A DNA stretch of 64,000 nucleotides from NCBI RefSeq assembly GCF_030128875.1, contig NZ_CP124620.1:62001-126000 (forward strand). Direction: 5' to 3'. The position numbers were made by a program, and so were the translations under genes. The stretch's first letter is position 1. Each line of letters begins with the position of its first letter. Source of the stretch: Stenotrophomonas sp. BIO128-Bstrain. Lineage in GTDB: Bacteria > Pseudomonadota > Gammaproteobacteria > Xanthomonadales > Xanthomonadaceae. Below are positions 45,642-53,701 of the stretch, piece after piece. Below the pieces are notes generated by a model. It searched no databases. It was not told the origin of the DNA and saw only the letters and a program-made list of their open reading frames with translations.

Positions 45642-47933
45642 ATGCTTACCCGACCCCTGACGATCGCGGTGGCGCTCGCGCTGTGCGCCGCCAACGCCCA
45701 CGCTGTCGATGTAGACGCCACCGCCGCTGCCAACGTCGCGCTCAGCGCGCAGACCCTGGACACCGTTTCGGTGATCGGCCAGGGCGAGACCCGCCAGGTG
45801 CAGCGGATTACCGCCGTGGACAAGGAAGTGCTGCCGCCGGGTACCAGCGGCCAGAAGATCCTCGACCGCCTGCCGGGCGTCTCCGTGCAGTCCAATGATG
45901 CCTTCGGCGCCAATGAAGAATCGCAGACGATCAGCCTGCGTGGCTTCGACAAGAGCCGCCTGGGCTACACGCTGGACGGCATCCCGCTGGGTGACAACAG
46001 CTACGGCAACTACAACGGCCTGAGCATCGCGCGTGCGCTGATCGCCGAGAACCTGGCCGGCGCCGAGCTGTCGCAGGGCATCGGCTCGTTGGGCGTGGCC
46101 TCCACCAGCAACCTCGGTGGCACCATCCAGTACTTCTCGCAGGACCCGTCCACCGAGTTTGGCGGCAAGGCCAGTGTCACCGTGGGCGATGACAACCAGC
46201 GCCGTGGCTACCTGCGCGTGGACACCGGCGATATCCATGGCTTCTCTGCCTACGTGTCCGGCGTGCACCAGGACGCGGATATGTGGGCCGAGCCGAACCA
46301 GAACCAGACCACCCGCCAGTTCAATGCCAAGGCGATCTGGAACGTGGGTGACAACCGCTTCGGCGCGTTCGCCGCGACCTCGCGCGTGAGCCAGGCCAAC
46401 TACGCCTACCTCTCCAAGAGCATGTTGGCACGCGGCCTGGGCTGGGACTGGAACATCTACGCGCCGGACTGGGATCGCGCCGTCGCCGCCGCCTATTGCG
46501 CACCAGGCACCTACAACGCCCAGAAGTGTGCGTTCACCGGTGGCGTCAACAGCATCGATGATGCGTACTACCAGAGCCGCGCCCTGCGTGATGACAACCT
46601 GTATTCGCTCGATGCCGACCTCGCCCTGGGCGACAGCGCCCGCCTGAAGCTGCTCGGCTATCACCACGAGAACCGCGGCCAGGGCCACTGGTGGGCACCG
46701 GGCCAGCCGTCCAACCCAGGCACGCCGGAGATGCTGCCGATCTCCATCCGCAGCACCAACTACACCATCAACCGCCAGGGCATCACCGCCGCGCTGAGCT
46801 GGCAGTGGGGCATCCATTCGCTGGAAGCAGGGCTGTGGTACGAGCGCAACGACCACAACGTGGAGCGCAACTTCTACTACATCACCGGTCCGTTCCTGGA
46901 TGACGGCTACCTCAACCACCCGGACCGCCGCCTGTTCGACCAGGACTTCGACATCCGCACGCGCCAGTTCTACGTGCAGGACCGCATGCGCTTCCTGGAC
47001 GACCGCCTGACCGTGGATGTGGGCATCAAGAGCCCGAACACCCGCATGACCGCCAATGCGAAGCCGGGCACCGAAGCCAGCTACGCCTCCGGCACCCTGA
47101 CCGCCAAGGAATCGGTGCTGCCGCAGGCCGGTATCGGCTTCAAGCTGAGCCCGAACCAGGAAGTATTCGCCTCGTACTCGGAGAACATCGCCGCCTTCGT
47201 CGGTGGCGGCAGCGGTGGCCCGCTGCAGGTCTCGCCGGAGTCCTTCGCCGCCAGCGCCGGGCTGGAGCCGGAGAAGTCCAAGACGCTGGAAGCGGGCTTC
47301 CGCACCTTCGGCGAGAAGTACCAGGCCTCGATCGCGGCCTACCACGTGATGTTCGACAACCGCCTGCTCTCGCTCAACCCGTGCACCAGCATCGAAGTGG
47401 GTACGCGACCGGAGTGCATCACGCGCTTCATCAACGTCGGTTCGGTGAAGAGCCGCGGTGCGGAACTGACCTTCATCCTCAAGCCGATGGACGGCCTGCA
47501 GTGGTACAACGCGCTCTCGTGGAACAAGACCACCTACGAGGACAACTACACCTCGGGCGGTGCGATCGTGCCGGTGGCCGGGAAGATCACGGTCGATACG
47601 CCCGAGCGCATGGCCTCCAGTGAAATCAGCTGGAACCGCGATGGCTTCTTCGCCAGCCTGCGCGCGAAGTACACGGGCAAGCGGTATTACACCTACACCA
47701 ACGACCAGTCGGTGCCGGGTGTGACCACCTTCGATGCGGGCATGGGGTACTCGTTCGGGCCGGGCATGGGCCTGCGCGACATCAAGGTCTCGCTCAACGC
47801 AACCAACCTGACCAACAAGCGCTACGCCGGCCAGCTCAGTTCGTTCGCCCCGACCGACCCGACCGGCACCCGATACGCGATCCACGCCAGCGCGCCGCGC
47901 CAGCTGTTCATGACGGTCGCTGCGGAGTTCTGA
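45642..47933 (+). CDS. TonB-dependent outer-membrane receptor
   Basis: A 763-residue ligand-gated outer-membrane importer. The signal peptide covers about 1-21 ('ANAHA'), a TonB box-like 'DTVSVIGQ' about 40-47, the plug about 55-170 ('ILDRLPGVSVQ...ISLRGFDKSRLGYTLDGIPLGD...STSNLGGTIQYFSQDP') and the barrel the rest, ending 'QLFMTVAAEF'. A Cys pair ('NPCTSIEVGTRPECITRF') suggests a disulfide in an outer loop. There is no N-terminal signalling domain and no adjacent sigma/anti-sigma pair. The ligand is unknown; the neighbourhood hints at an organic acid or its metal complex, but weakly. Confidence 0.9.
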   Translation: MLTRPLTIAVALALCAANAHAVDVDATAAANVALSAQTLDTVSVIGQGETRQVQRITAVDKEVLPPGTSGQKILDRLPGVSVQSNDAFGANEESQTISLRGFDKSRLGYTLDGIPLGDNSYGNYNGLSIARALIAENLAGAELSQGIGSLGVASTSNLGGTIQYFSQDPSTEFGGKASVTVGDDNQRRGYLRVDTGDIHGFSAYVSGVHQDADMWAEPNQNQTTRQFNAKAIWNVGDNRFGAFAATSRVSQANYAYLSKSMLARGLGWDWNIYAPDWDRAVAAAYCAPGTYNAQKCAFTGGVNSIDDAYYQSRALRDDNLYSLDADLALGDSARLKLLGYHHENRGQGHWWAPGQPSNPGTPEMLPISIRSTNYTINRQGITAALSWQWGIHSLEAGLWYERNDHNVERNFYYITGPFLDDGYLNHPDRRLFDQDFDIRTRQFYVQDRMRFLDDRLTVDVGIKSPNTRMTANAKPGTEASYASGTLTAKESVLPQAGIGFKLSPNQEVFASYSENIAAFVGGGSGGPLQVSPESFAASAGLEPEKSKTLEAGFRTFGEKYQASIAAYHVMFDNRLLSLNPCTSIEVGTRPECITRFINVGSVKSRGAELTFILKPMDGLQWYNALSWNKTTYEDNYTSGGAIVPVAGKITVDTPERMASSEISWNRDGFFASLRAKYTGKRYYTYTNDQSVPGVTTFDAGMGYSFGPGMGLRDIKVSLNATNLTNKRYAGQLSSFAPTDPTGTRYAIHASAPRQLFMTVAAEF

Positions 47934-47942
47934 TCCGGTGGG

Positions 47943-47967
47943 GTAGCCACCGACCGTCGGTCGGTGG
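47943..47967 (+). repeat. SMAG repeat, GTAGCCACCGACC subclass
   Basis: A GTAG head followed by a 9-bp perfect stem CCACCGACC/GGTCGGTGG with a 3-base loop. It is immediately followed by a GTAGTGCCGG-class pair. Confidence 0.82.
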
Positions 47968-47972
47968 TGCCG

Positions 47973-48044
47973 GTAGTGCCGGCCGCTGGCCGGTAACCCC
48001 CTGAACCCGCCATCGCGAGGTGCCGGCCAGCGGCCGGCACTGCC
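47973..48044. repeat. SMAG repeat pair
   Basis: A GTAGTGCCGGCCGCTGGCCG element faces an inverted copy ending at 48044. It lies between the convergent TonB receptor and PhaB-like genes. Confidence 0.88.
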
Positions 48045-48074
48045 GAAACGACGCCCACACAACGCAAACCAGCC

Positions 48075-48109
48075 AAAAAAAAGCCGCGACGCCAATCAGC
48101 ATCGCGGCT
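48075..48109 (-). terminator. Intrinsic terminator of the porin-CitMHS-phaB operon
   Basis: On the minus strand, AGCCGCGA pairs with TCGCGGCT around a 12-base loop that may itself be partly paired, followed by a run of eight T residues. It lies 46 bases past the phaB-like stop. Confidence 0.85.
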
Positions 48110-48154
48110 CACCTCGTGGGGGAGGTCACGCATCAAGCAGGACGCGCAAAATCC

Positions 48155-48895
48155 TCAGAACATGTGCAGACCACCATTCACTGCATAATCCGCACCCGTC
48201 ACATACGCCGCGTCATCCGACGCCAACCACGCGCACAGACTGGCCACCTCCTCCGGCTTGCCCAGACGACGGATCGGCACCGACCCCGCCAGGCGATCCA
48301 GTACATCCGGCGGGAAACTGCTGATCGACTGGCTCGCGATATACCCGGGCGAAATCGTATTCACCGTCACCCCGCGCGTTGCCACCTCATTGGCCAGCGC
48401 CCGGCTGAAACCATGCATCGCCGCCTTTGCCGTCGCGAAGTTCACCTGGCCGATCTGGCCCTTGTGCGCACTGACCGAGCCGATGTTCACGATCCGGCCC
48501 CAGCCGCGCGTGCTCATGCCATCGATCACCTGCTTGGTGATGTTGAACAGCGCGTGCAGGTTGGACCCCATCACTGCATTCCAGTCGTCCGGGCTCATCT
48601 GGCGGAACAACACGTCGCGGCTGCCCCCGGCGTTGTTGACCAGCACGTCGATCTCGCCCACCTCGGCTTTCACTTTCGCAAACGCCGCCACCGTGGAGGC
48701 CCAGTCCGCTGCGTTGCCCTCCGAGGCGATGAAATCGAACCCGAGCTCGCGCTGTTCGCGCAGCCAGGCAGCCTTGCGCGGCGAATTGGGTGCGCAGCCG
48801 GCCACCACGGTGTGGCCGTTGCGGGCCAGCTTCTGGCAGATGGCAGTGCCGACACTGCCCATGGCGCTGGTGACGTAGGCGATGCGAAGAGTCAT
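48155..48895 (-). CDS. PhaB-like acetoacetyl-CoA reductase with an altered active site
   Basis: A 246-residue short-chain dehydrogenase very close to PhaB (acetoacetyl-CoA to 3-hydroxybutyryl-CoA, NADPH) over its whole length, e.g. 'LGFDFIASEGN', 'VIDGM', 'RGWGRIVNIGSV' and 'VTVNTISPGYIA'. Ser140 and Lys157 of the catalytic set are kept, but position 153, Tyr in Cupriavidus PhaB, is Phe (codon TTC, 'VNFATAK'). In the cofactor motif 'VTSAMGSVG' Ser replaces the first Gly. Activity is therefore doubtful or changed. It is the last gene of a porin-CitMHS operon, 25 bases after the carrier gene. No phaA or phaC is in the window. Confidence 0.85.
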   Translation of the reverse strand: MTLRIAYVTSAMGSVGTAICQKLARNGHTVVAGCAPNSPRKAAWLREQRELGFDFIASEGNAADWASTVAAFAKVKAEVGEIDVLVNNAGGSRDVLFRQMSPDDWNAVMGSNLHALFNITKQVIDGMSTRGWGRIVNIGSVSAHKGQIGQVNFATAKAAMHGFSRALANEVATRGVTVNTISPGYIASQSISSFPPDVLDRLAGSVPIRRLGKPEEVASLCAWLASDDAAYVTGADYAVNGGLHMF

Positions 48896-48920
48896 GGCGG
48901 AACGCTCCTTGGTAAACGGG

Positions 48921-50258
48921 TCAGGACGCAAGCGGATACAGACCGAACAGCAGCCCACCGAACATCAGCAGCAGCGAAATGCCGATGGCCCATTTCAGGG
49001 TGAACTTCTGGTGGTCGGCGAACTCCACCTTGGCCAGGCCGACCAGCAGATAGGTCGAGGGCACCAGCGGGCTGAGCAGATGCACCGGTTGGCCGGCCAG
49101 CGAGGCACGCGCCATTTCCACCGGGGTGATGCCGTAGTTGCCGGCCGCCTCGGACAGGATCGGCAGCACGCCGAAATAGAAGGCGTCGTTGGACATGAAG
49201 AAGGTGAAGGGCATCGAGGCCAACGCGGTGATCACCGCCAGGTACGGACCCCAGCTGTCGGGAATGACCGCCAGGAAGCTGTGCGACATCGCCTCGACCA
49301 TGCCGGTGTTGTTGAGGATGCCGGTGAAGATGCCGGCCGCGAAGATCAGCGACACCACCGACAGCACGTTGCCGGCGTGGTTGACCACGCGGCGGCGCTG
49401 CTCGGCCAGGTTCGGGTAGTTGATGACCAGGGCGATCGCGAAGCCGACCATGAACAGCACCGGCATCGGCAGCAGGCCCATGATCAGCGCGGTCATCAGG
49501 GCGATGGTCAGGCCCAGATTGACCCACAGCAGCTTCGGCCGCTTGATGTCTTCGGCGTCTTCCACGGTCGGCAGGGTGTTGCCATCATCGGAGACGCTGT
49601 TGTCCATCCAGCTGCCGCCCTGCGGCAGGGTGACCACGCCCAGGCGGCGGCGCTCCTTCATGCCCAGGTACCAGGCCAGGACCAGCACGCCGGCGCAGGC
49701 AATCACCATCGAGGGGATCAGCGGCACGAACACGTCGGCCGGGTCCACGTGCAGCGCGGTGGCGGCACGCGCGGTCGGGCCACCCCACGGGGTGAGGTTC
49801 ATCACGCCGCCGGCGAGGATGGTCACGCAGGTCATGTTCAACGCGTTCATGCCCAGCCGCTGATACAGCGGAAGCATCGCCGACACGGTGATCATGTAGG
49901 TGGTCGAGCCATCGCCGTCGAGCGAGATCAGCATCGCCAGGATGGCGGTGCCGAGCACGATCTTCATCGGGTCGCCCTTGACGAAGCGCAGGATGATCCG
50001 CACCAGCGGATCGAACAGCCCGGCATCGATCATCACCCCGAAGTACAGGATGGCGAACATCAACATCACGCCGGTCGGCGCGATCTTCTTGATGCCTTCC
50101 AGCATCATGTCGTCGATACCGGCTGCGAAGCCGCCGATCAGCGCGAACAGGATCGGAATGGTGATGAGGGCAACCAGCGGCGAGAGCCGCTTGCTCATGA
50201 TCAAGTACATGAATGTAATGACCATGCCAAAGCCGAGGATGCTCAGCATCATCTGCAT
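48921..50258 (-). CDS. CitMHS family metal-citrate/proton symporter (1)
   Basis: A 445-residue carrier with about twelve membrane segments. Family features are 'MLMFAILYFGVMIDAGLFDPLV', 'SLDGDGSTTYMITVSAMLPLYQRLGM' and 'MNLTPWGGPTARAATAL'. The C-terminal half shows 'FFMSNDAFYFGVLPILSEAAGNYGI'. CitMHS proteins take up citrate, often complexed to Mg2+ or Ca2+, with protons. A charged cytosolic loop sits near the middle (about 200-245). It lies 31 bases downstream of an OprO/P-like porin and 25 bases upstream of the PhaB-like gene, forming an operon. Confidence 0.92.
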   Translation of the reverse strand: MQMMLSILGFGMVITFMYLIMSKRLSPLVALITIPILFALIGGFAAGIDDMMLEGIKKIAPTGVMLMFAILYFGVMIDAGLFDPLVRIILRFVKGDPMKIVLGTAILAMLISLDGDGSTTYMITVSAMLPLYQRLGMNALNMTCVTILAGGVMNLTPWGGPTARAATALHVDPADVFVPLIPSMVIACAGVLVLAWYLGMKERRRLGVVTLPQGGSWMDNSVSDDGNTLPTVEDAEDIKRPKLLWVNLGLTIALMTALIMGLLPMPVLFMVGFAIALVINYPNLAEQRRRVVNHAGNVLSVVSLIFAAGIFTGILNNTGMVEAMSHSFLAVIPDSWGPYLAVITALASMPFTFFMSNDAFYFGVLPILSEAAGNYGITPVEMARASLAGQPVHLLSPLVPSTYLLVGLAKVEFADHQKFTLKWAIGISLLLMFGGLLFGLYPLAS

Positions 50259-50289
50259 TCTCCAGAAGCAACAGAGGGGAAGGAGGGGA

Positions 50290-51471
50290 TCAGAAGTCGT
50301 ACTGCAGGCGGCCGGTCACGGCACGGGTGCGGTCCACGGTGGCGTCGGCCAGACGGTCGCGGTTGCGGCTTTCGATCAGGTTGAGCATGAAGCGCAGGTT
50401 CGGGCGCATGTACCAGTTGCCGCCCAGCGTCCAGGCTTCGGTCTGGCCGTCACGCAGGTCGGGCTGGCCGATCAGGTGCTGGTCGCCGCGCATCTGGTCG
50501 TAGCGCAGGGCCAGTTCGAACGCGCCGGCCCGGTGCTGGAAATCCTTGACCCGGCCAAAGCGCCCGGTCTTGCGGTCGTACACGCGCGATTCGCCGGTGA
50601 CGAACCAGCTGACCAGGCCGTAGCCGGCCAGCACCTTGCCGCGCTGGCTGCCATCGTCGAAGGTGGCGCCGCTGAACTCGCCCTGCCAGGACAGCGGCCC
50701 GTTCACCTGAGCGTATTCCAGCGACCACTTGTTGACGTCGGTATCGCGCCCGGCCGAGAAATCGACCAGGGTCAGGCGGCTGTTATCGGAGAGGTGGCCG
50801 GCCGGGCGCGGGCGGATGCGCAGGGCAGGCACGCCGTTCGCGCCCGGGTTGTCGTAGCGCTCATGGGCCAGCGAGAGGCCCAGGTGCAGCACGTCGCCGG
50901 CGGTGGCGCCCGGCGCCCAGGTAGCGCGGCCACCGGCGGCACGGCCTTTGACCTGCCATGCGTCGATGCTCTCCAGGCTGTAGGCGCTGGCCGCCCACGT
51001 CATGTCGCCGCGTGCAGCCTGCCAGGACGCGCCGAGGCGATACAGCGGGGCCAGCGTGGTGCCGGCGTTGCCGCGCTCCAGGAAGGTGCCGTAGTTGGAG
51101 CTGGTGCGGTCATCCAGCGAGAAGAACTGCTTGAACTGGCCCACGGTCAGCTTGCCTGCTTCGCCGAAGCTGCGGCTGACGAGCACGTCCTTGGCCTCGA
51201 CCCGGTCGCCGGAGAAATCCGCTTCCATCTTGTAGTCGACCACGAAGAACTTGCCGGATACGTCAAGCCACGCGCGGCGGATCTCGGTGTCGTCTTTGTT
51301 CGGGATACCGCGGCGGTCGTTGTGGAAATCGGCGAAATCCAGGTGCAGGCGGCCGCCGAGGCTGGCGGTGACCGGGCGCTCGTCATCACGGTCGTCGGCG
51401 GCCCAGGCCGGCGCGGCCAACAACAGCGTGCAGGCAGCCGGCAGACAGCAGCGCAATGCGTTCAGTTCCAT
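50290..51471 (-). CDS. OprO/OprP-family porin (1)
   Basis: A 393-residue outer-membrane channel with a signal peptide (about 1-24, 'AAPAWAA'). The family pattern 'RRAWLDVSGKFFVVDYKMEADFSGD', 'VGQFKQFFSLDD' and 'FLERG' appears in the first third, and it ends with an aromatic beta strand 'TRAVTGRLQYDF'. The family is named for phosphate/polyphosphate porins, but the operon position before a citrate carrier suggests passage of carboxylates. The start is ATG 51471. A 19-bp direct-repeat site lies 61 bases upstream, shared with divergent tctD. Confidence 0.88.
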   Translation of the reverse strand: MELNALRCCLPAACTLLLAAPAWAADDRDDERPVTASLGGRLHLDFADFHNDRRGIPNKDDTEIRRAWLDVSGKFFVVDYKMEADFSGDRVEAKDVLVSRSFGEAGKLTVGQFKQFFSLDDRTSSNYGTFLERGNAGTTLAPLYRLGASWQAARGDMTWAASAYSLESIDAWQVKGRAAGGRATWAPGATAGDVLHLGLSLAHERYDNPGANGVPALRIRPRPAGHLSDNSRLTLVDFSAGRDTDVNKWSLEYAQVNGPLSWQGEFSGATFDDGSQRGKVLAGYGLVSWFVTGESRVYDRKTGRFGRVKDFQHRAGAFELALRYDQMRGDQHLIGQPDLRDGQTEAWTLGGNWYMRPNLRFMLNLIESRNRDRLADATVDRTRAVTGRLQYDF

Positions 51472-51531
51472 GGACCCTCCCAGGTGCCGGATGTTCAGTG
51501 GTGACGCGAGGGCGCAGCCTAGTGCCGGGAT

Positions 51532-51550
51532 GCTGTCATCCACCTGTCAG
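51532..51550. promoter_or_regulatory. Direct-repeat (Pho-box-like) response-regulator site, copy 1
   Basis: GCTGTCATCCACCTGTCAG holds two CTGTCA repeats exactly 11 bases apart, the layout recognised by OmpR/PhoB-type response regulators. It lies 61 bases before the porin start and 78 bases before the tctD start. It differs in one base from the site at 56114-56132. Confidence 0.68.
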
Positions 51551-51627
51551 TCATTGCTGCACCGCAGCGAAGCGCACGGAGGCGGCCGCACGCGCTAGCA
51601 TTCCCGCACCTTTCCCGATCCCGACCG

Positions 51628-52329
51628 ATGCGCATCCTGCTGGTGGAAGACAACCCGGACCTGGCCGACGCGATCGTCCGCCGCATGCGCCGCAGTGGGC
51701 ATGCCGTGGACTGGCAGAGCGACGGGCTGGCCGCGGCGAGCGTGCTGCGTTACCAGAGCTTCGATCTGGTCGTGCTCGATATCGGCCTGCCCAAGCTGGA
51801 CGGTCTGCGCGTGCTGGCCGGCATGCGCGAGCGCGGCGACAGCACGCCGGTGCTGATGCTCACCGCGCGTGACGGGATCGAAGATCGCGTGCAGGCGCTG
51901 GATGTCGGCGCGGATGATTACCTCGGCAAACCGTTCGATTTCCGCGAGTTCGAGGCGCGCTGCCGCGTGCTGCTGCGCCGCACCCGCGGGCAGGCCAGCG
52001 AGGTGGTGCAGATTGGTGGCTTCCAGTTCGACAACGCCGCGCACCGGGTCAGCCTGGACGGCCAGCCGATCGAGCTGCCCAACCGCGAGTACCGCCTGCT
52101 TGAGATCCTGATGGGGAGGCTGGGGCAGGTGGTGGGCAAGGACGAGATCGGCAACGGCCTGTTCGGCTTCGATGACGAGGCCGGCCCGAACGCGATCGAA
52201 CTCTACGTCGGTCGCCTGCGGCGCAAGCTGGCCGATGCACCGCTGCGCATCGTCACCGTACGCGGCAGCGGCTATCTGCTCGAAGCACACGACGCCACGC
52301 CCGATGGCAGCCGTCCCGATGGCGGGTGA
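51628..52329 (+). CDS. tctD: TctD-like response regulator (OmpR family)
   Basis: A 233-residue regulator. The receiver domain has the acidic pair 'VEDN' (about 7-9), phospho-acceptor Asp51 ('VVLDIGLPKLDG'), Thr in 'LMLTARDG' and Lys in 'YLGKPFD'. The C-terminal winged helix has 'ELPNREYRLLEILMGRLGQVVGKDEI' and 'VGRLRRKL...VTVRGSGYLL'. TctD/TctE pairs control tricarboxylate uptake. The gene overlaps the kinase gene by 11 bases and is divergent from the porin-CitMHS operon. Confidence 0.9.
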   Translation: MRILLVEDNPDLADAIVRRMRRSGHAVDWQSDGLAAASVLRYQSFDLVVLDIGLPKLDGLRVLAGMRERGDSTPVLMLTARDGIEDRVQALDVGADDYLGKPFDFREFEARCRVLLRRTRGQASEVVQIGGFQFDNAAHRVSLDGQPIELPNREYRLLEILMGRLGQVVGKDEIGNGLFGFDDEAGPNAIELYVGRLRRKLADAPLRIVTVRGSGYLLEAHDATPDGSRPDGG

Positions 52330-53701
52330 TGCCCGCGCGCCGAGCTCGATCCGGCGCACGCTGTGGCTCTATCTCGGCGGCTTGATGGCGCTGTTCGCCG
52401 TGGCGCTGTTCTTCGGTGCACGCGACTATGGCCAGCGCGCCGCCAATCGTTCCTACGATCACCTGCTGGTGTCCTCGGCACTGTCGATCATCGATTCGGT
52501 GGCGCTGGTGGAGGCGCAGTGGCAGGTCGATCTGCCCTACGCCGCGCTCGACCTGCTGGCGATGGCGCCGGAAGACCGCGTGTTCTATCGCGTCTCCGAT
52601 GCACGCAACCAGACCGTGACCGGCTACGACGATCTGCCGGCACCGCCCCGCACGCCGACCGATCGTCCGCAGCTGTTCGATGCGCCGTACAGCGGCGAGA
52701 CCGTGCGCTTCGTCGTGGTGTCGCGGCGGGTCTCCTCCCCGTCCGCGCAGGCGGAAGTCCGTGTGCAGGTCGGGCAGACCCGGCGCGCACGTGAGGCGCT
52801 TGCCCAGGACATGGTGACCCGCGCCCTGGTCGCGATCGTGGTGCTCTCGCTGTTGTCGCTGGCCCTGGTCGCGCTCGGCGTGCACCGCGCGCTGCGGCCG
52901 CTGGTGCGGGTCGAACGCGAGCTGTCCCGGCGCGAGCCCTCCGATCTGCGGCCACTGGATGCGGCCACGCCGCAGGAGATGGACCAGATGGTCGGTGCGC
53001 TGAACCGCTTCATGGGGCGGCTGTCGACCAGCAATGAAACCCTGCGCGCGTTCATGGCCGAGGCCGCGCACCAGATGCGTACGCCGCTGGCCGCGCTGCG
53101 CGCGCAGGCGCAGCTGGCACTGGATGACGATGATCCGGAGGACATGCGCCGCAGCCTGCAGGCGATCGAGCGCAACGCCACCCACATGAGCCGCCTGCTC
53201 AACCAGCTGCTCAGCGATGCCAGCGTGATCCATCGCGCGAACCTGCAGCGGTTCGCGCCGGTGGACCTGGCCGAGACCGTGCACCAGGCCCTGCATGAGG
53301 CGCTCCCGCAGGCATTGCCCGCACCCCGCGTGCAGTTGGCGGTGACCCGCGAGCCGGCCTGGGTCAACGGCGATGCACTGCTGCTGCGCGAAGCGATCAA
53401 GAACCTGATCGACAACGCGCTCAAGTACGGTGGGGACGGCGCGTTGCAGCTCGCGTTGACCACCGATGACACCCACTGCGTACTGACCATCGCCGATCAC
53501 GGCCCGGGCATCGCGCCGGCCGATGCGGAGCGGGTCTTCGAGCGTTTCGCGCGTGGCGAAGGTGCGGCCGCCGGTGGCGCCGGGCTCGGACTGGCGATCG
53601 TCAAGCGCGTGGTTGACAGCCATGGCGGCCATATCGATCTGTCCAACCGGGTGGGCGGCGGCCTGATCGCCACGATCCGGCTGCCGAGGAGGCACGCATG
53701 A
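52319..53701 (+). CDS. tctE: TctE-like sensor histidine kinase
   Basis: A 460-residue inner-membrane kinase. TM1 is about 15-34, the periplasmic sensor region (2CSK_N-like) about 35-168 and TM2 about 169-189. HAMP follows, then the DHp domain with His251 ('AEAAHQMRTPLAAL'). The ATPase domain has N-box 'NLIDNALKYGG', G1 'DHGPGIA' and G2 'GAGLGLAIV'. Substrate sensing could be direct or through the binding protein encoded next, whose start overlaps this stop by 4 bases (ATGA). ATG 52319 is preferred because it begins just before TM1. Confidence 0.9.
   Translation: MAGDARAPSSIRRTLWLYLGGLMALFAVALFFGARDYGQRAANRSYDHLLVSSALSIIDSVALVEAQWQVDLPYAALDLLAMAPEDRVFYRVSDARNQTVTGYDDLPAPPRTPTDRPQLFDAPYSGETVRFVVVSRRVSSPSAQAEVRVQVGQTRRAREALAQDMVTRALVAIVVLSLLSLALVALGVHRALRPLVRVERELSRREPSDLRPLDAATPQEMDQMVGALNRFMGRLSTSNETLRAFMAEAAHQMRTPLAALRAQAQLALDDDDPEDMRRSLQAIERNATHMSRLLNQLLSDASVIHRANLQRFAPVDLAETVHQALHEALPQALPAPRVQLAVTREPAWVNGDALLLREAIKNLIDNALKYGGDGALQLALTTDDTHCVLTIADHGPGIAPADAERVFERFARGEGAAAGGAGLGLAIVKRVVDSHGGHIDLSNRVGGGLIATIRLPRRHA

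Noticed and set aside
45615..48095. An 826-codon minus-strand frame opposite the TonB-dependent receptor.
   Set aside because: Low-information composition with no domain signature; the plus-strand receptor explains the region fully.
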